This document shows, one piece after another, positions 7,323-7,354 of a stretch of 7,354 nt of DNA (positions are counted from its first letter, which is position 1; each line of letters begins with the position of its first letter). The stretch lies in NCBI GenBank assembly GCA_905371865.1, contig CAJPNA010000066.1, positions 1-7,354 of the forward strand, given 5' to 3'. Under the pieces are notes generated by a model, which saw only the letters and a list, made by a program, of their open reading frames with translations, had not been told where the DNA came from and made no database searches. Made by a program: the position numbers and the translations under genes. This DNA comes from an uncultured Carnobacterium sp. Lineage in GTDB: Bacteria > Bacillota > Bacilli > Lactobacillales > Aerococcaceae.

Positions 7323-7354
7323 CCATAGTTTACCACATTCCACCACTTTTCACC
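7323..7354 (-). promoter_or_regulatory. Probable MraZ operator with GTGG boxes at 10-bp spacing
   Basis: On the minus strand GTGG occurs at 7346-7343 and again at 7336-7333, with a one-mismatch copy ATGG at 7326-7323. A further GG at 7354-7353 is in phase for a box cut by the window edge. The 10-bp spacing places the boxes on one face of the helix, the known arrangement for MraZ sites (GTGG/TGGG-core repeats). The better copies are preceded by A-rich bases (AAAGTGG, AATGTGG), resembling the AAAGTG boxes described in Mollicutes. The promoter probably overlaps: TGG-TAAACT (7335-7327) or TAAAAT (7318-7313) could be a -10, but I cannot fix a -35, which may lie beyond the window. Confidence 0.65.

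Noticed and set aside
1..7354. A novel defence, mobile or biosynthetic system
   Set aside because: Every gene is a recognisable dcw member in standard order on one strand, with 89 bp as the longest gap between genes; no cargo, insertion sequence, CRISPR repeat or RNA gene is visible.

Overview
This window is a slice of a division and cell-wall (dcw) cluster from a low-GC Gram-positive bacterium. All seven genes lie on the minus strand, so transcription runs from high to low coordinates: mraZ, rsmH (mraW), ftsL, a class B penicillin-binding protein of the FtsI/Pbp2X type, murE, mraY, then murD, which runs off the window at base 1. Gene order, A+T-rich composition, strong AGGAGG-type ribosome sites and Pbp2X-like active-site motifs (STMK, SSN, KTG) point to Bacillota, most likely Lactobacillales. 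murE sits between the PBP gene and mraY, as in Bacillus and Listeria, and encodes the DNPR motif of meso-diaminopimelate-adding enzymes. Together these suggest a DAP-type lactic-acid-bacterial relative such as a Carnobacterium-like organism; that placement is inference.

Layout by coordinate. Bases 7292-7354 hold the leader and regulatory region, with GTGG-type MraZ boxes at 10-bp spacing and a strong ribosome site. mraZ (7291-6860) encodes the cluster's own transcription factor. rsmH (6845-5901) encodes the 16S rRNA m4C1402 methyltransferase. ftsL (5879-5508) and the PBP gene (5511-3724) overlap by four bases (ATGA) and encode the bitopic divisome protein and the septal transpeptidase. murE (3707-2214), mraY (2193-1237) and murD (from a GTG at 1147 to beyond base 1) encode cytoplasmic and membrane steps of lipid I precursor synthesis. 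Most gaps are 14-21 bp, so the set is almost certainly one operon. The only sizeable gap is 89 bp between mraY and murD, and it contains a clear RNA hairpin.

MurD adds D-Glu and MurE the third residue of the stem peptide. MraY moves the finished MurNAc-pentapeptide onto undecaprenyl phosphate. The PBP, held in the divisome with FtsL, crosslinks the resulting septal peptidoglycan. MraZ probably represses or tunes the whole unit. Genes expected beyond base 1 by analogy are murG, divIB/ftsQ, ftsA and ftsZ, but they are not visible here.

No mobile element, CRISPR array, RNA gene or foreign cargo is visible, and no stretch over 300 bases lacks a gene. I found no new biological system. The points most worth a second look are the short PBP with no PASTA domains, the hairpin between mraY and murD, the phased MraZ boxes, and the murE position and specificity motif.
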